Positions 8,891 through 16,783 of a DNA stretch of 64,000 nt are shown here, one piece after another. The stretch is from DASRHT01 sp035650355 (GTDB lineage Bacteria > Chloroflexota > Ktedonobacteria > Ktedonobacterales > Ktedonobacteraceae). Each line of letters begins with the position of its first letter. The stretch's first letter is position 1. Under the pieces are notes generated by a model that ran no database searches, was not told where the DNA came from, and saw nothing but the letters and a program-made list of their open reading frames with translations. Made by a program: the position numbers and the translations under genes. Location: the NCBI GenBank assembly GCA_035650355.1, contig DASRHT010000012.1:1-64000 (forward strand). The letters run 5' to 3'.

Positions 8891-10024
8891 ATGATAAAGG
8901 ATCGACAGTACGAAACTAATCTTAGAGAACTGATCGCAGAAAACGGCTATACGTTTAAAGAGGTTTCCGAGGAAACAGGTATCTCGTTGAGTGCATTGTT
9001 TATTTATGCGCGCGGTGAGCGATCCATTCCTCACGAAAGCCGCTGCAAAATTGCGAGAGTCATTGGCTGCTCTGTAACGGATATCATTTCAAAGAAACGA
9101 CCTCAACGAGAGGTGAATCAGAGGATCGTCAGTAACGACTTTCTTTCCGCGCTTAAAAATGACTTGATGGATCGATGGAATCTTTATCATACAGCAGGTG
9201 CTAAATACGCTTATCTCGGACTGAGCGCAAAACTACAGGAATTAGAGCGGCTGACTCAGATTGTAGAGAGTACTCGGTGGTCTACCCAAGTACTTACACT
9301 TCTTGCAATGGGATATCAGTTGCAAAGTTGTGTCTTGCGTGACATGATGGATTACAAGCAATCGCACATCGCTTACCAGAAAGCGTTTGATATTGCAAGA
9401 GCATTAGAGGATCAGGAATTGATGGTTTCGGCATTAGCGCGTGAGGGTGTGACGCTTATTCAGCAAGAGAAGCCGCGAGAGGCTGTTATCTACCTCACAG
9501 GTGCGCTTAATATCCTTGATGGTTACAACTCCTCAGTGCTACGAGGGTATATCTTTCAAGGACTTTCAGAAGCTTACGCAAAAGTGGATAAGACAGATGA
9601 GAGTTGGAAGAGCATTGAGCAGGCGGAAGGGCATCGGACAAATCAGGTACATGTCCAAGAGCATACCCTTATTCGTGGTGTTACCACTGCTTCTATTGCT
9701 GCACAAAAAGGCGTTAATGCTGTTCTCTTATGTGAGCACCAGCGAGCAGTTTCACTTATTGATGAAAGCCTGAAAACTTATGATACATCGCTCACTCGTG
9801 GTTATGCACGATTGCTTGTGCAGAAGGCCGAGGCATTCTTGGGGTTAGGGACTATAGATGCATGTGTCCATTATGCGCAAGAAGCTCTTCTGTTAGCCAA
9901 AGGAGCGGGATCTAGCAAAACAATTTCTAGAGTGCAATCTCTGTATAACCAGCTTCAACAATCACATTGGAGAAAGGAACCAAGTGTTATTCGGTTCGGA
10001 ATAGCACTCAAGGAAAACAAATGA
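8891..10024 (+). CDS. XRE-family HTH regulator with TPR repeats
   Basis: 377 residues from the ATG at 8891 (GAGGAGAGG just upstream). The N-terminal ~65 residues are a Cro/C1 helix-turn-helix (ETGISLSALFIYARGERSIP, RVIGCSVTDI). The rest is built of tetratricopeptide-type helical pairs (HIAYQKAFDIARALEDQELM, AVIYLTGALNILDG, ARLLVQKAEAFLGLGTIDAC). This architecture fits Rgg/PlcR-like or SARP-like peptide- or protein-sensing regulators. Its TGA overlaps the ATG of the YdcF-like gene (ATGA at 10021-10024), so the two are translationally coupled and probably act together. A possible reading is a regulator whose TPR domain senses a signal linked to the membrane partner. No specific target is visible. 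Confidence 0.75.
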   Translation: MIKDRQYETNLRELIAENGYTFKEVSEETGISLSALFIYARGERSIPHESRCKIARVIGCSVTDIISKKRPQREVNQRIVSNDFLSALKNDLMDRWNLYHTAGAKYAYLGLSAKLQELERLTQIVESTRWSTQVLTLLAMGYQLQSCVLRDMMDYKQSHIAYQKAFDIARALEDQELMVSALAREGVTLIQQEKPREAVIYLTGALNILDGYNSSVLRGYIFQGLSEAYAKVDKTDESWKSIEQAEGHRTNQVHVQEHTLIRGVTTASIAAQKGVNAVLLCEHQRAVSLIDESLKTYDTSLTRGYARLLVQKAEAFLGLGTIDACVHYAQEALLLAKGAGSSKTISRVQSLYNQLQQSHWRKEPSVIRFGIALKENK

Positions 10025-10743
10025 AAATGCTCTGGCTCGTATTCTTCTTTGGCGCTAGTATTGTTGCTCTAGCGTCATTTTTCTTCTGGCTGGCTCTCTA
10101 TCTCAAAGGTAGACGATTTGCCCTGCGGGATCGTTTGCATCAAGCGGATGCTATTGTGGTTCTTGCCGGCACCCGTGGCAATATTAAATTTTTGCAGGGT
10201 AAGATCGCTACTGCTGCTCACCTTTACCGAAGGGGATGGGCACCACGCATTATTTGCAGTGGTAAGTTCAGCGTCAAGGTAACAGACACTCCAACGCTTA
10301 TTCCGTTATCAGAGCTACAAAAAGCAGTGGCCCAGGGGCGTATTCAAGAGAAAGACGTCGCGTCGGCTGCCAAATCTTGGGATATAGCACTAGGAGCCTG
10401 TTACATGAGTGAACAAGCTGTACAGATGGGTGTTCCCTCAGAGGCCATTTTCGTTGAAAATGAATCATTGCATACCAAAGAAAATGCGGAGATGGTTCTT
10501 GCTTTAGCGAAAGAATACCATATACGTAGCATTATCCTCGTAACGTCCCCTTTCCATCAAAGGCGTACTTATCTCACCTTTGCAAAAGTATTTCAACCTC
10601 ACAACCTCGAAATCTTGAACTATTATGCTGACACTGGCGAATGGCATCCGGCAACATGGTTTCTTTCATCCGAGCATCGTAAACTCGTGCAAAGCGAAGA
10701 GAAGCGGATAGAAGCCTATCGGGCCAAAGGTGATTTACTCTAA
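10021..10743 (+). CDS. YdcF/DUF218-family membrane-anchored protein
   Basis: 240 residues from the ATG at 10021, which overlaps the upstream stop codon. One N-terminal transmembrane segment (WLVFFFGASIVALASFFFWL, about residues 4-28) is followed by a DUF218 domain: ADAIVVLAGTRGNIKF, HLYRRGWAPRIICSG, ENESLHTKENAEMV and IILVTSPFHQRRTYL. DUF218 proteins (YdcF, SanA, ElyC) are membrane-linked and associated with envelope or vancomycin-sensitivity phenotypes; ElyC acts in lipid-carrier metabolism. The enzymatic reaction is not established. Family identification is secure. Confidence 0.8.
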   Translation: MKMLWLVFFFGASIVALASFFFWLALYLKGRRFALRDRLHQADAIVVLAGTRGNIKFLQGKIATAAHLYRRGWAPRIICSGKFSVKVTDTPTLIPLSELQKAVAQGRIQEKDVASAAKSWDIALGACYMSEQAVQMGVPSEAIFVENESLHTKENAEMVLALAKEYHIRSIILVTSPFHQRRTYLTFAKVFQPHNLEILNYYADTGEWHPATWFLSSEHRKLVQSEEKRIEAYRAKGDLL

Positions 10744-11093
10744 GAGTTATTAGGGGTGATAGCTCACTCGTTGCTCAATTAGCAGGTTTCCATTCCCGCA
10801 AAGAGCAGGCTTTCCACGAATTTACACTCGTACACGAGATGTACATGAAACGTATACACTGCATCTACGTTATTGCCCTCTGATTGCCTACTTTTCGAGT
10901 ATTCTTTTCATATGTTGATTGCCTAAGATTGAGTGCAACTTCACTAGTGGCGGGAAACAGTGCCTGAATGAAGATAACTTACCCTGCAAAAATGAAGCAG
11001 CATGGCTGCCTGATCGATATTGGCACAGTCGCGCTTCCTATGTCGTAAGAAAAGATACTCACAAACAAGAAACAACATAAAGGAGCACCAGAG
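10744..11093. other. Intergenic with gene remnant
   Basis: 350 bases after the YdcF-like gene. Apart from the short remnant at 10992-11048 (listed separately) and the Shine-Dalgarno of the next gene (AAAGGAG before 11094), I see no RNA gene or terminator I would defend. Confidence 0.4.
10992..11048 (+). pseudogene. Remnant of a paralogue of the 13206 gene
   Basis: An 18-codon frame (MKQHGCLIDIGTVALPMS, then TAA) matches the internal segment MQQHGCLVEEGSVTLP of the small protein encoded at 13206-13460: 10 of 16 residues are the same with no gaps, and the DNA over the HGCL part is nearly identical. The rest of that protein is missing. It is most simply a truncated copy left after duplication or deletion. 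It lies 45 bases before the GC-rich gene at 11094, just as its full-length relative heads the run of GC-rich genes at 13.2 kb. Confidence 0.45.
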
Positions 11094-11534
11094 ATGCTAA
11101 CCAAACAAAATCAGATACAAGCCGAAGGGAAGGAGGTACACCGGGACCCGCGCATCGGTCAACGCGTCATCTGTCGCTCGCTGCTGCCCACCATCACTCT
11201 GCTGGGCACCATCCAGCGCGTCCTGCACTACGCCAATGGGGAAGAATACTGGCATGTGCGCACCGATGGCCCGATGACCGAGGAGGCCCCCGCTAGCAGC
11301 TTTCTCGTCTATGAGGGACCCGAGTTCCAGGCGGGCGAGCGCGTCAGGTACCGCGTAGGCGAGTGGGGCTCCTGGCGCGCCACTGTGCTAGGGCCGCAGT
11401 GGACCTTTGATCACCTGCGCTTCCTCATCCGCGTGGAGAGCTGCGCGCACGCGGCGGTCCAGGTGAAGCGAGGCCATACCTTTGCCGCTCATCCTGATAA
11501 CCCCCTGCGCCATCTAGGCACAGCAAGGGCATAG
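11094..11534 (+). CDS. Unknown small soluble protein
   Basis: 146 residues, AAAGGAG Shine-Dalgarno upstream of the ATG. The sequence has two similar halves with beta-rich, SH3-like texture: RIGQRVICRSLLPTITLLGT with EYWHVRTDGPM, and FQAGERVRYRVGEWGSWRAT with FLIRVESCAH. That suggests a tandem small barrel domain. I do not recognise the family. Codon use is markedly GC-rich (third positions mostly G/C), unlike the AT-rich regulator genes on either side, and like the 13.2-18.2 kb group, so it may belong to that group and have been separated by insertion of the 11578-12918 gene. Confidence 0.6.
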   Translation: MLTKQNQIQAEGKEVHRDPRIGQRVICRSLLPTITLLGTIQRVLHYANGEEYWHVRTDGPMTEEAPASSFLVYEGPEFQAGERVRYRVGEWGSWRATVLGPQWTFDHLRFLIRVESCAHAAVQVKRGHTFAAHPDNPLRHLGTARA

Positions 11535-11577
11535 TCTTCTAGCAACTTTCGCTGCTATTCAGTTCTTCCCCTATACT

Positions 11578-12918
11578 TTAGGAGATGAATGAGTTATGAA
11601 CAAAATTGGGATGAAGCTGTTTAAGCTTTCGCTCTAATGTTACTATATTCTCTGACTGTCCGTAACTGCTTTCTTTGAGTTGTTGACATACCTGTGCAAC
11701 TCTGGCAATGTTGTACCTTGATTTCACCGCTTGAGATTGTGTGAGCGCATCTTTTGCAAAAGCGGCTGCTTCTTCGTATTCGCCTAAGCCGCTATAGGCT
11801 TTTGCCCGAAGCGCATCAATGTAGGCAAAACGTCTTGGCAGTGTAAGCGGTGTGATTTCCTCTGCTAGTTCAAGTTCACCCAATCCGTCTATATACATTC
11901 TCAACGCGATCAGAACTTCGGCGCGTGTAAGGTGATACCATCCAGAGCTAAATTTCACAAAATTCACGTCATCTTCAGCACGGTACTGAGTTATGTACTT
12001 GTACCCGGCATCCAACTGATGTATTACCTGGGTTTTTTCCTTCTCCGTCTGTGCTACGTGAGCATGAACAAGCCCCCATTCTAATGATATCAATCCACTC
12101 ATAAGAGGCGTCGCATGTTGAGCATAAGAAAGAGCTGTGTCCAGATAAAAAACTGCCTGGTTCAGGTGATCCTGCTTTAGGGATATAGTTGTCTGCTCAA
12201 AACTGGTAATACCGCGCCTAAAAAAAGCGATTGCCATAAGATCGCTGTTTGGTTTAGTAGCATGGACGTTTTGGGCGTATTCGATGGCTTTGTCGGCATG
12301 GAAAATGGCGAGATCATAATTTTGTTGTTCTCGCGCAATATTCGTACCAAATTGATGGTATCTTGAGATAAGAGCCATGCCTTGCTGCTGATTGCGCGTT
12401 GTAGTGTCTGCAACCAACGTACCAAGTTGTTGTGTTGCCTCAGTTACAGCATCAAGTGCCGCCTGACCATGCCGGTGATAATACCCTTCAAAGTATTGGG
12501 CTAAGGACTGCTGATACTCATCAAATACCTGCTTATGCAGATCCTCCTGCTTCGAACTCCTTACGAGTGCCTTAGGAGCATACGACATAGCAAATGATGT
12601 TTTCGTTAAAGTCTCACTAAGACCTAAAAGCATAGGAGGGATACCTAAAAGGTTCACAATCACACGACGGCGCGTAATGTCGGTCGGGACATAACTTGTT
12701 CGTTCCATATGTAGCACCCATTCCCTGGTCTTTGGCTGTTCACCTAAGGCTTTTCCGTACAACTCTCCAAATTTCTTCGCACTAATCTTGTGGATACTAG
12801 ACCGATAATAGCGGATAACTTCACCCGATTTAGGGAAACCATCGTCACCCACGCTAAACGGACCATATTCTCCATTCTCTCCCCAGTAATATAACACAAT
12901 TATTTCCAACCTTTCCAA
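11578..12918 (-). CDS. HTH-TPR regulatory protein
   Basis: 446 residues. The N-terminal ~110 residues carry a degenerate XRE-like region (ISAKKFGELYGKALGEQPKT, then a VPTDITRRRVIVNLLGIPP segment typical of HTH-TPR regulators). The remainder is a long helical repeat array of TPR type (DLAIFHADKAIEYAQNVHA, AVFYLDTALSYAQHA, AEVLIALRMYIDGLGELELA, GLGEYEEAAAFAKDALTQS). Likely a cytosolic signal-sensing regulator. The 5' end is uncertain: the longest frame begins with TTG at 12918, and a GTG at 12897 has a comparable Shine-Dalgarno. AT-rich and on the opposite strand from the GC-rich genes around it. Confidence 0.65.
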   Translation of the reverse strand: MERLEIIVLYYWGENGEYGPFSVGDDGFPKSGEVIRYYRSSIHKISAKKFGELYGKALGEQPKTREWVLHMERTSYVPTDITRRRVIVNLLGIPPMLLGLSETLTKTSFAMSYAPKALVRSSKQEDLHKQVFDEYQQSLAQYFEGYYHRHGQAALDAVTEATQQLGTLVADTTTRNQQQGMALISRYHQFGTNIAREQQNYDLAIFHADKAIEYAQNVHATKPNSDLMAIAFFRRGITSFEQTTISLKQDHLNQAVFYLDTALSYAQHATPLMSGLISLEWGLVHAHVAQTEKEKTQVIHQLDAGYKYITQYRAEDDVNFVKFSSGWYHLTRAEVLIALRMYIDGLGELELAEEITPLTLPRRFAYIDALRAKAYSGLGEYEEAAAFAKDALTQSQAVKSRYNIARVAQVCQQLKESSYGQSENIVTLERKLKQLHPNFVHNSFIS

Positions 12919-13205
12919 GCATTTTCTTTCATTAAGTTAAGTATAGAAGATAAAAGCTCTTAATATCTATATTCCATACATAGCCTGTAATATAGCAACA
13001 TTACAGTAACGGGCTTCATACAATTTTTATATTATGGCAGAGTGATATACTTGCGACTAGAGTAAATCTTTCGATTTCAAGCACAATGTTGTTACAGACG
13101 TTATGTCAAACGGACGACAGTATGTGATATCAACTCTGAAAGATGGAAGCCGACGTAGACAACAAAAAAGACGGTGTTGGAAACGAACAGAGGAGCAGGC
13201 AAAAG

Positions 13206-13460
13206 ATGCAAAAGGAGCCGATCAAGTTGAAGACGCCAACGAGCCTGCGGGCGCAAGCGAAAGCAACCATGCAGCAGCATGGCTGCCTGGTCGAGGAGGG
13301 CTCGGTCACGCTGCCGCCGGGCAGCACGCGCACGCTGTGCGAACGGTACTTGCAGACGTCAACGCAGTGGTACGACCTGGTACTACCAGACCGCTTTCGA
13401 ATACTCGAAGCGTATGATCCGCAGAGGCAACTGAGCATCCTGTATCTGCCACCCGCATGA
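13206..13460 (+). CDS. Small conserved-looking protein, unknown function
   Basis: 84 residues from the ATG at 13206, chosen for its AGAGGAG Shine-Dalgarno 10 bases upstream (a longer frame to 13143 has a low-complexity start). The core TMQQHGCLVEEGSVTLPPGS leads to ERYLQTSTQWYDLVLPDRF and a beta-rich end (QRQLSILYLPPA). A partial second copy lies at 10992-11048, which supports it being a real gene. It is followed at 25 bases by the next gene of the GC-rich run. Family unknown. Confidence 0.55.
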   Translation: MQKEPIKLKTPTSLRAQAKATMQQHGCLVEEGSVTLPPGSTRTLCERYLQTSTQWYDLVLPDRFRILEAYDPQRQLSILYLPPA

Positions 13461-13485
13461 ACACGAGCGATGAGGAGGACATCTG

Positions 13486-13761
13486 ATGGAAGAAGAGAGA
13501 CACAACGACCCCACTCACCCGGCGAAGAAGCTCACGCCCTTACAGCTTCGCGAGCACTATCACTTGAATATTGCCCATCTGGCGCAGCAGGCGAAGGTCG
13601 CACCCGATACGGTCTATTTTCTGATGGTGGGCTCCCCTATTGCCCGCCAGCAGGCCGAGCAGATCCTCGCTACGATTTCGGCGCTCGTCGGACAGACCTA
13701 CACCCTGGACAATGTCCGGGTCGTGCTGCTGCCGGAGGAGCAAGGACCCGCAGAGAGCTAA
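13486..13761 (+). CDS. Small HTH-like protein
   Basis: 91 residues, ATG at 13486 with GAGGAG 8 bases upstream. The sequence LREHYHLNIAHLAQQAKVAP followed by DTVYFLMVGSPIARQQAEQI reads as an XRE-type helix-turn-helix (helix, turn, recognition helix) with a short tail LVGQTYTLDNVRVVLLPEE, like a repressor half. Probably a DNA-binding regulator of the surrounding GC-rich genes. The next gene starts 33 bases downstream. Confidence 0.55.
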   Translation: MEEERHNDPTHPAKKLTPLQLREHYHLNIAHLAQQAKVAPDTVYFLMVGSPIARQQAEQILATISALVGQTYTLDNVRVVLLPEEQGPAES

Positions 13762-13794
13762 GCGGGCTCAAGCACGAGAACAGGAGGGAACCGG

Positions 13795-14316
13795 GTGGCT
13801 CAGGGACCACACTACGTCCTGCCGGTGGCTGTGCTGCTGGCAACCATGAGCGATGCGTTCGCCACGGTGACGCTGCGGGCGCAGCTCGACGCCCTGCCAC
13901 AGGGATGGGATGGCGCTGGCATCGCCGAACTGACGCTGGTGCAGGGGCAGTTCCAACACTGCACCATTCGCACACTGAACGGGCAACGGGTGTTGCAGCA
14001 GGCTGCCGCCTTGCATCTGCTGGAGCAATTGGGGGAACTGGAGTGGTGTTTGCAGCCGTCCTTGCCTGATGATCCCCGCGCCCTCTCGCAACCCGAGGCG
14101 ACGCGGAGACGCTGGCAGGTAGCGGTCCCGCTCTCCGCCGTGCGCGGGAGCCTCTCCCAACGCGAGAAACAGGTGCTCTTGCTCATCGAGAGCCAGAAGG
14201 GTCCCGAGCAGATCGCGCGCCTGCTCCAGTTGTCCCGCTCGCAGATCGAACAGCTTTTTGAGGCGTTGGCGACACGCCAGTTGATTCGACAAACTGAGGA
14301 AAGGAGGAACGAATGA
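13795..14316 (+). CDS. Two-part regulator with C-terminal HTH
   Basis: 173 residues from GTG at 13795 (CAGGAGGGA about 7 bases upstream). The N-terminal ~85 residues look like a DUF4388-type effector segment (AELTLVQGQFQHCTIRTLNG, AAALHLLEQLGELEWCLQPS). The C-terminal ~55 residues have a LuxR/sigma-like helix-turn-helix (LSQREKQVLLLIESQKGPEQ, then ARLLQLSRSQIEQLFEALAT). A cytosolic DNA-binding adaptor is likely. Fourth-position genes of this run encode a membrane protein, so a small signalling module is plausible. The domain calls are by eye. Confidence 0.55.
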   Translation: MAQGPHYVLPVAVLLATMSDAFATVTLRAQLDALPQGWDGAGIAELTLVQGQFQHCTIRTLNGQRVLQQAAALHLLEQLGELEWCLQPSLPDDPRALSQPEATRRRWQVAVPLSAVRGSLSQREKQVLLLIESQKGPEQIARLLQLSRSQIEQLFEALATRQLIRQTEERRNE

Positions 14317-14444
14317 GCAGTGAAGCGGCAAGGCCCTCAGTAACGATGAGGAGCCTCTGGCAAGCGCGCATGACTCTGACCCGACAACGATGCCCGCTTC
14401 ATTGATCCATTTCAGTTTACTAGTATGAAGGAGAAGATGTTTCT

Positions 14445-15635
14445 ATGACCCATCGTCTTTCGACACCCCAGCACAGCGAACCGGCGACCCCCGATCTCTG
14501 GTCCCATCGTGTGCTGGGCGATCACCACTTCTGGAGCGCCCGCGGTGTGCTCCCCTGGTGGTATCGGCACACCGCCCCACCCGATCCCCCGCCAGGAGCC
14601 AGCTTTGAGCAGCGTGATCTGGTGCGCCGAGGCCGTATCGCCAGCACCATCATGCTCTTTCTCGCCTGCATTCTTGTGCTGGTCGTGCCCATCGGCCTGC
14701 TCGGACCCAACAGGCAAATCTTCTACACCGCCCTGGCTGTCTGGTGCGTCATCGGCCTGTGCCTCGTGCTCAATCGCAAAGGCCAGGTGACCCTGGTCGG
14801 GCTCTTGCTCTGCCTCTCAATTATCACCGGCATGTATCTGAGCATCCTGCGCGCCCCAGGTGGCATGTCGCCCGACGACAAAGATATTCTCTACCTGCTC
14901 GTCTTCGGCGAGCTGTTTATCGGCGCGATCTTGCCGGTTTCCTGGGTCTTCGTTCCCGCGCTGATCAATCTCACCTTCGGCGTGCTCGAACTGACCATTG
15001 CTCCCCATACCCCGCTCTTCGCCGCGCTGCTGGTCAGCAGTGGCCCCACCATCCTCTTTCGGTTGGTCCAGCTCCATGTCTTCGTCACGGCGGTGATGTG
15101 GATTCTCGGCCTGCACGCTCGCGAAGCCATCAAGCGGGCCGACCGCGCCGAAGAGATTGCGCGCTTGCAGCATACGCTGGCGCAGATGAGCCAGGCCCAG
15201 ATGCAGGAGGCGCAGCAGGTGCAGACCACCGTCACCGCCATCATCGGCGTGCTGACGCGCACTGCGCAAGGCGATCTGCTGGCGCGGGTGCCGGTGAGCG
15301 AAGGGGAGACGCTCTGGTCGCTGGTCGGCTCGCTCAATATCTTGCTCGCCCGCTATCAGAGCGCGCGGCAGCAAGCCGAGGAGCTAGAGCGCATCCGTCC
15401 CCGGGTCGAACACTGGCGGCAGTGTGAGCAGGCGCTGCGCTGGATGCAGGAACTGGAGGAGCCCTTCGCCCGCATGGTCAGTACTGCGGTGCAAGAGCAG
15501 CAACCCTTGAACCTGCCCGCCACGCAGACGCCGCTGGCCCCCTATTTCCGCTTGCTCCACGGCAAGTACCTCTGCGACCGGCCAGCGGTCCCGGCGTCCT
15601 CGCTCTTCATTCGTCCGACGCGTTTGAGCAGTTAA
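14445..15635 (+). CDS. Multi-pass membrane protein with HAMP-like segment
   Basis: 396 residues, ATG at 14445 with AAGGAGA upstream. Hydrophobic segments between about residues 65 and 225 suggest six transmembrane helices (IMLFLACILVLVVPIGLL, VTLVGLLLCLSIITGMYLS, VTAVMWILGLHA). A coiled coil (RADRAEEIARLQHTLAQMSQ) and a HAMP-like stretch (TAQGDLLARVPVSEGETLWS) follow, then a helical tail. It resembles the input half of a sensor, but no kinase, cyclase or methyl-accepting domain follows, so the output must be a partner protein. The nearby HTH proteins are candidates. The domain order is unusual for a full-length signalling protein. Confidence 0.65.
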   Translation: MTHRLSTPQHSEPATPDLWSHRVLGDHHFWSARGVLPWWYRHTAPPDPPPGASFEQRDLVRRGRIASTIMLFLACILVLVVPIGLLGPNRQIFYTALAVWCVIGLCLVLNRKGQVTLVGLLLCLSIITGMYLSILRAPGGMSPDDKDILYLLVFGELFIGAILPVSWVFVPALINLTFGVLELTIAPHTPLFAALLVSSGPTILFRLVQLHVFVTAVMWILGLHAREAIKRADRAEEIARLQHTLAQMSQAQMQEAQQVQTTVTAIIGVLTRTAQGDLLARVPVSEGETLWSLVGSLNILLARYQSARQQAEELERIRPRVEHWRQCEQALRWMQELEEPFARMVSTAVQEQQPLNLPATQTPLAPYFRLLHGKYLCDRPAVPASSLFIRPTRLSS

Positions 15636-15649
15636 AGCAGGAGGATTGT

Positions 15650-16783
15650 ATGTCTTTTCATCAGGAATCCATCCCTGATCCGCGCCACTGGAACCAGGCG
15701 GTCGCAGCACGTTTTGCCCGCCTCTCGCCGCTCTACCATCAGTTCTATCAGGGCATGCAACATGACCCGGAGCTCCTCGCATTGCTCTCGCTGGTTGATC
15801 CCAACCAGCCGATGTATGTCCTGTTCTTGAGCACGGTCAACTTGCTGGCATGGCGGATGCAGCATCGTCTCTTGACCGAGTTCTACCCGTATTTCTGCCC
15901 CCATCCGCGACCGGCCAGCGACGCCTATCCAGTGTTTCGGCAGTTCTGTCTGGAGCACGCAGAGGCATTACGCCTGCTGCTGCCTCATGCGAGCCTGCAA
16001 ACCAACGAGGTGACGCGCTGCGCCAACCTGCTGCCCGCTTTCGAGCTGATCTCACGCCGCACTGGACGTCAGCCGCTGGCCTTGATCGAGGTGGGAGCGA
16101 GCGCCGGACTCAATCTGCACTGGGACCGCTACGGCTATCGCTACGGCAACCTGCTCGTGGGGGATCAGCAGGCTTCGGTGCAGCTTGCCTGTACCCTCAA
16201 AGGCATGCACCTGCCGCCCTTTCCTGAGGCGATGCCGCTCGTTGCACAGCGCATCGGCATTGACCTGGCACCATTGGACCCGCACAGTACGCTCGATGCC
16301 GATTGGCTGCACGCCTGCATCTGGCCCGAGGAGCTCCACCGCTATCAGGTGCTCGCCGCCGCGCTCCAGGTCGCCCGTCAGCACCCCGTTACGTTGCTCA
16401 AAGGAGATGCCTGTGAGCTGCTGCCTGATGTGTTGGCGGACGTTCCCGAGGAGGCGACGCTCTGTCTGTGGCACAGTTACGCCCTCGCCCAGGGGCCAAA
16501 GGTCGTCTATGAGCAAATCGTGCAGCACCTGCTGGACGCCTCACGCCGGCGGGAGATCCATCACCTCTCGTTAGAGCTCGATCCCGCCCGAGGGCACGAG
16601 CCGCGACTGGAACTCTTTACCTATCGGGAGGGCAGGCTAGCCTCTTACGACTGGCTAGCAAGCTGCGAGGTGCATGGAGAGGCAATGACGTGGCACGGCT
16701 TCCCCACGACGGTGCAGCCGTACGCATCTGGTGCCTCCGATGCCCGTCCCACGCGCACACGCCGAAAGGAGCAGCGAGCATGA
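15650..16783 (+). CDS. DUF2332-family protein
   Basis: 377 residues, ATG at 15650 after GGAGG. The sequence matches the DUF2332 plan: an N-terminal helical part (RLSPLYHQFYQGMQHDPELL), a central NEVTRCANLLPAFELISRRT, and the conserved ALIEVGASAGLNLHWDRYGY, whose glycine-rich loop resembles a SAM-binding Rossmann motif. A later segment (LWHSYALAQGPKVVYEQI) completes the fold. DUF2332 has no established reaction; the loop suggests a nucleotide- or SAM-binding enzyme. Its TGA overlaps the ATG of the MFS transporter gene, so the two are translationally coupled. Confidence 0.8.
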   Translation: MSFHQESIPDPRHWNQAVAARFARLSPLYHQFYQGMQHDPELLALLSLVDPNQPMYVLFLSTVNLLAWRMQHRLLTEFYPYFCPHPRPASDAYPVFRQFCLEHAEALRLLLPHASLQTNEVTRCANLLPAFELISRRTGRQPLALIEVGASAGLNLHWDRYGYRYGNLLVGDQQASVQLACTLKGMHLPPFPEAMPLVAQRIGIDLAPLDPHSTLDADWLHACIWPEELHRYQVLAAALQVARQHPVTLLKGDACELLPDVLADVPEEATLCLWHSYALAQGPKVVYEQIVQHLLDASRRREIHHLSLELDPARGHEPRLELFTYREGRLASYDWLASCEVHGEAMTWHGFPTTVQPYASGASDARPTRTRRKEQRA

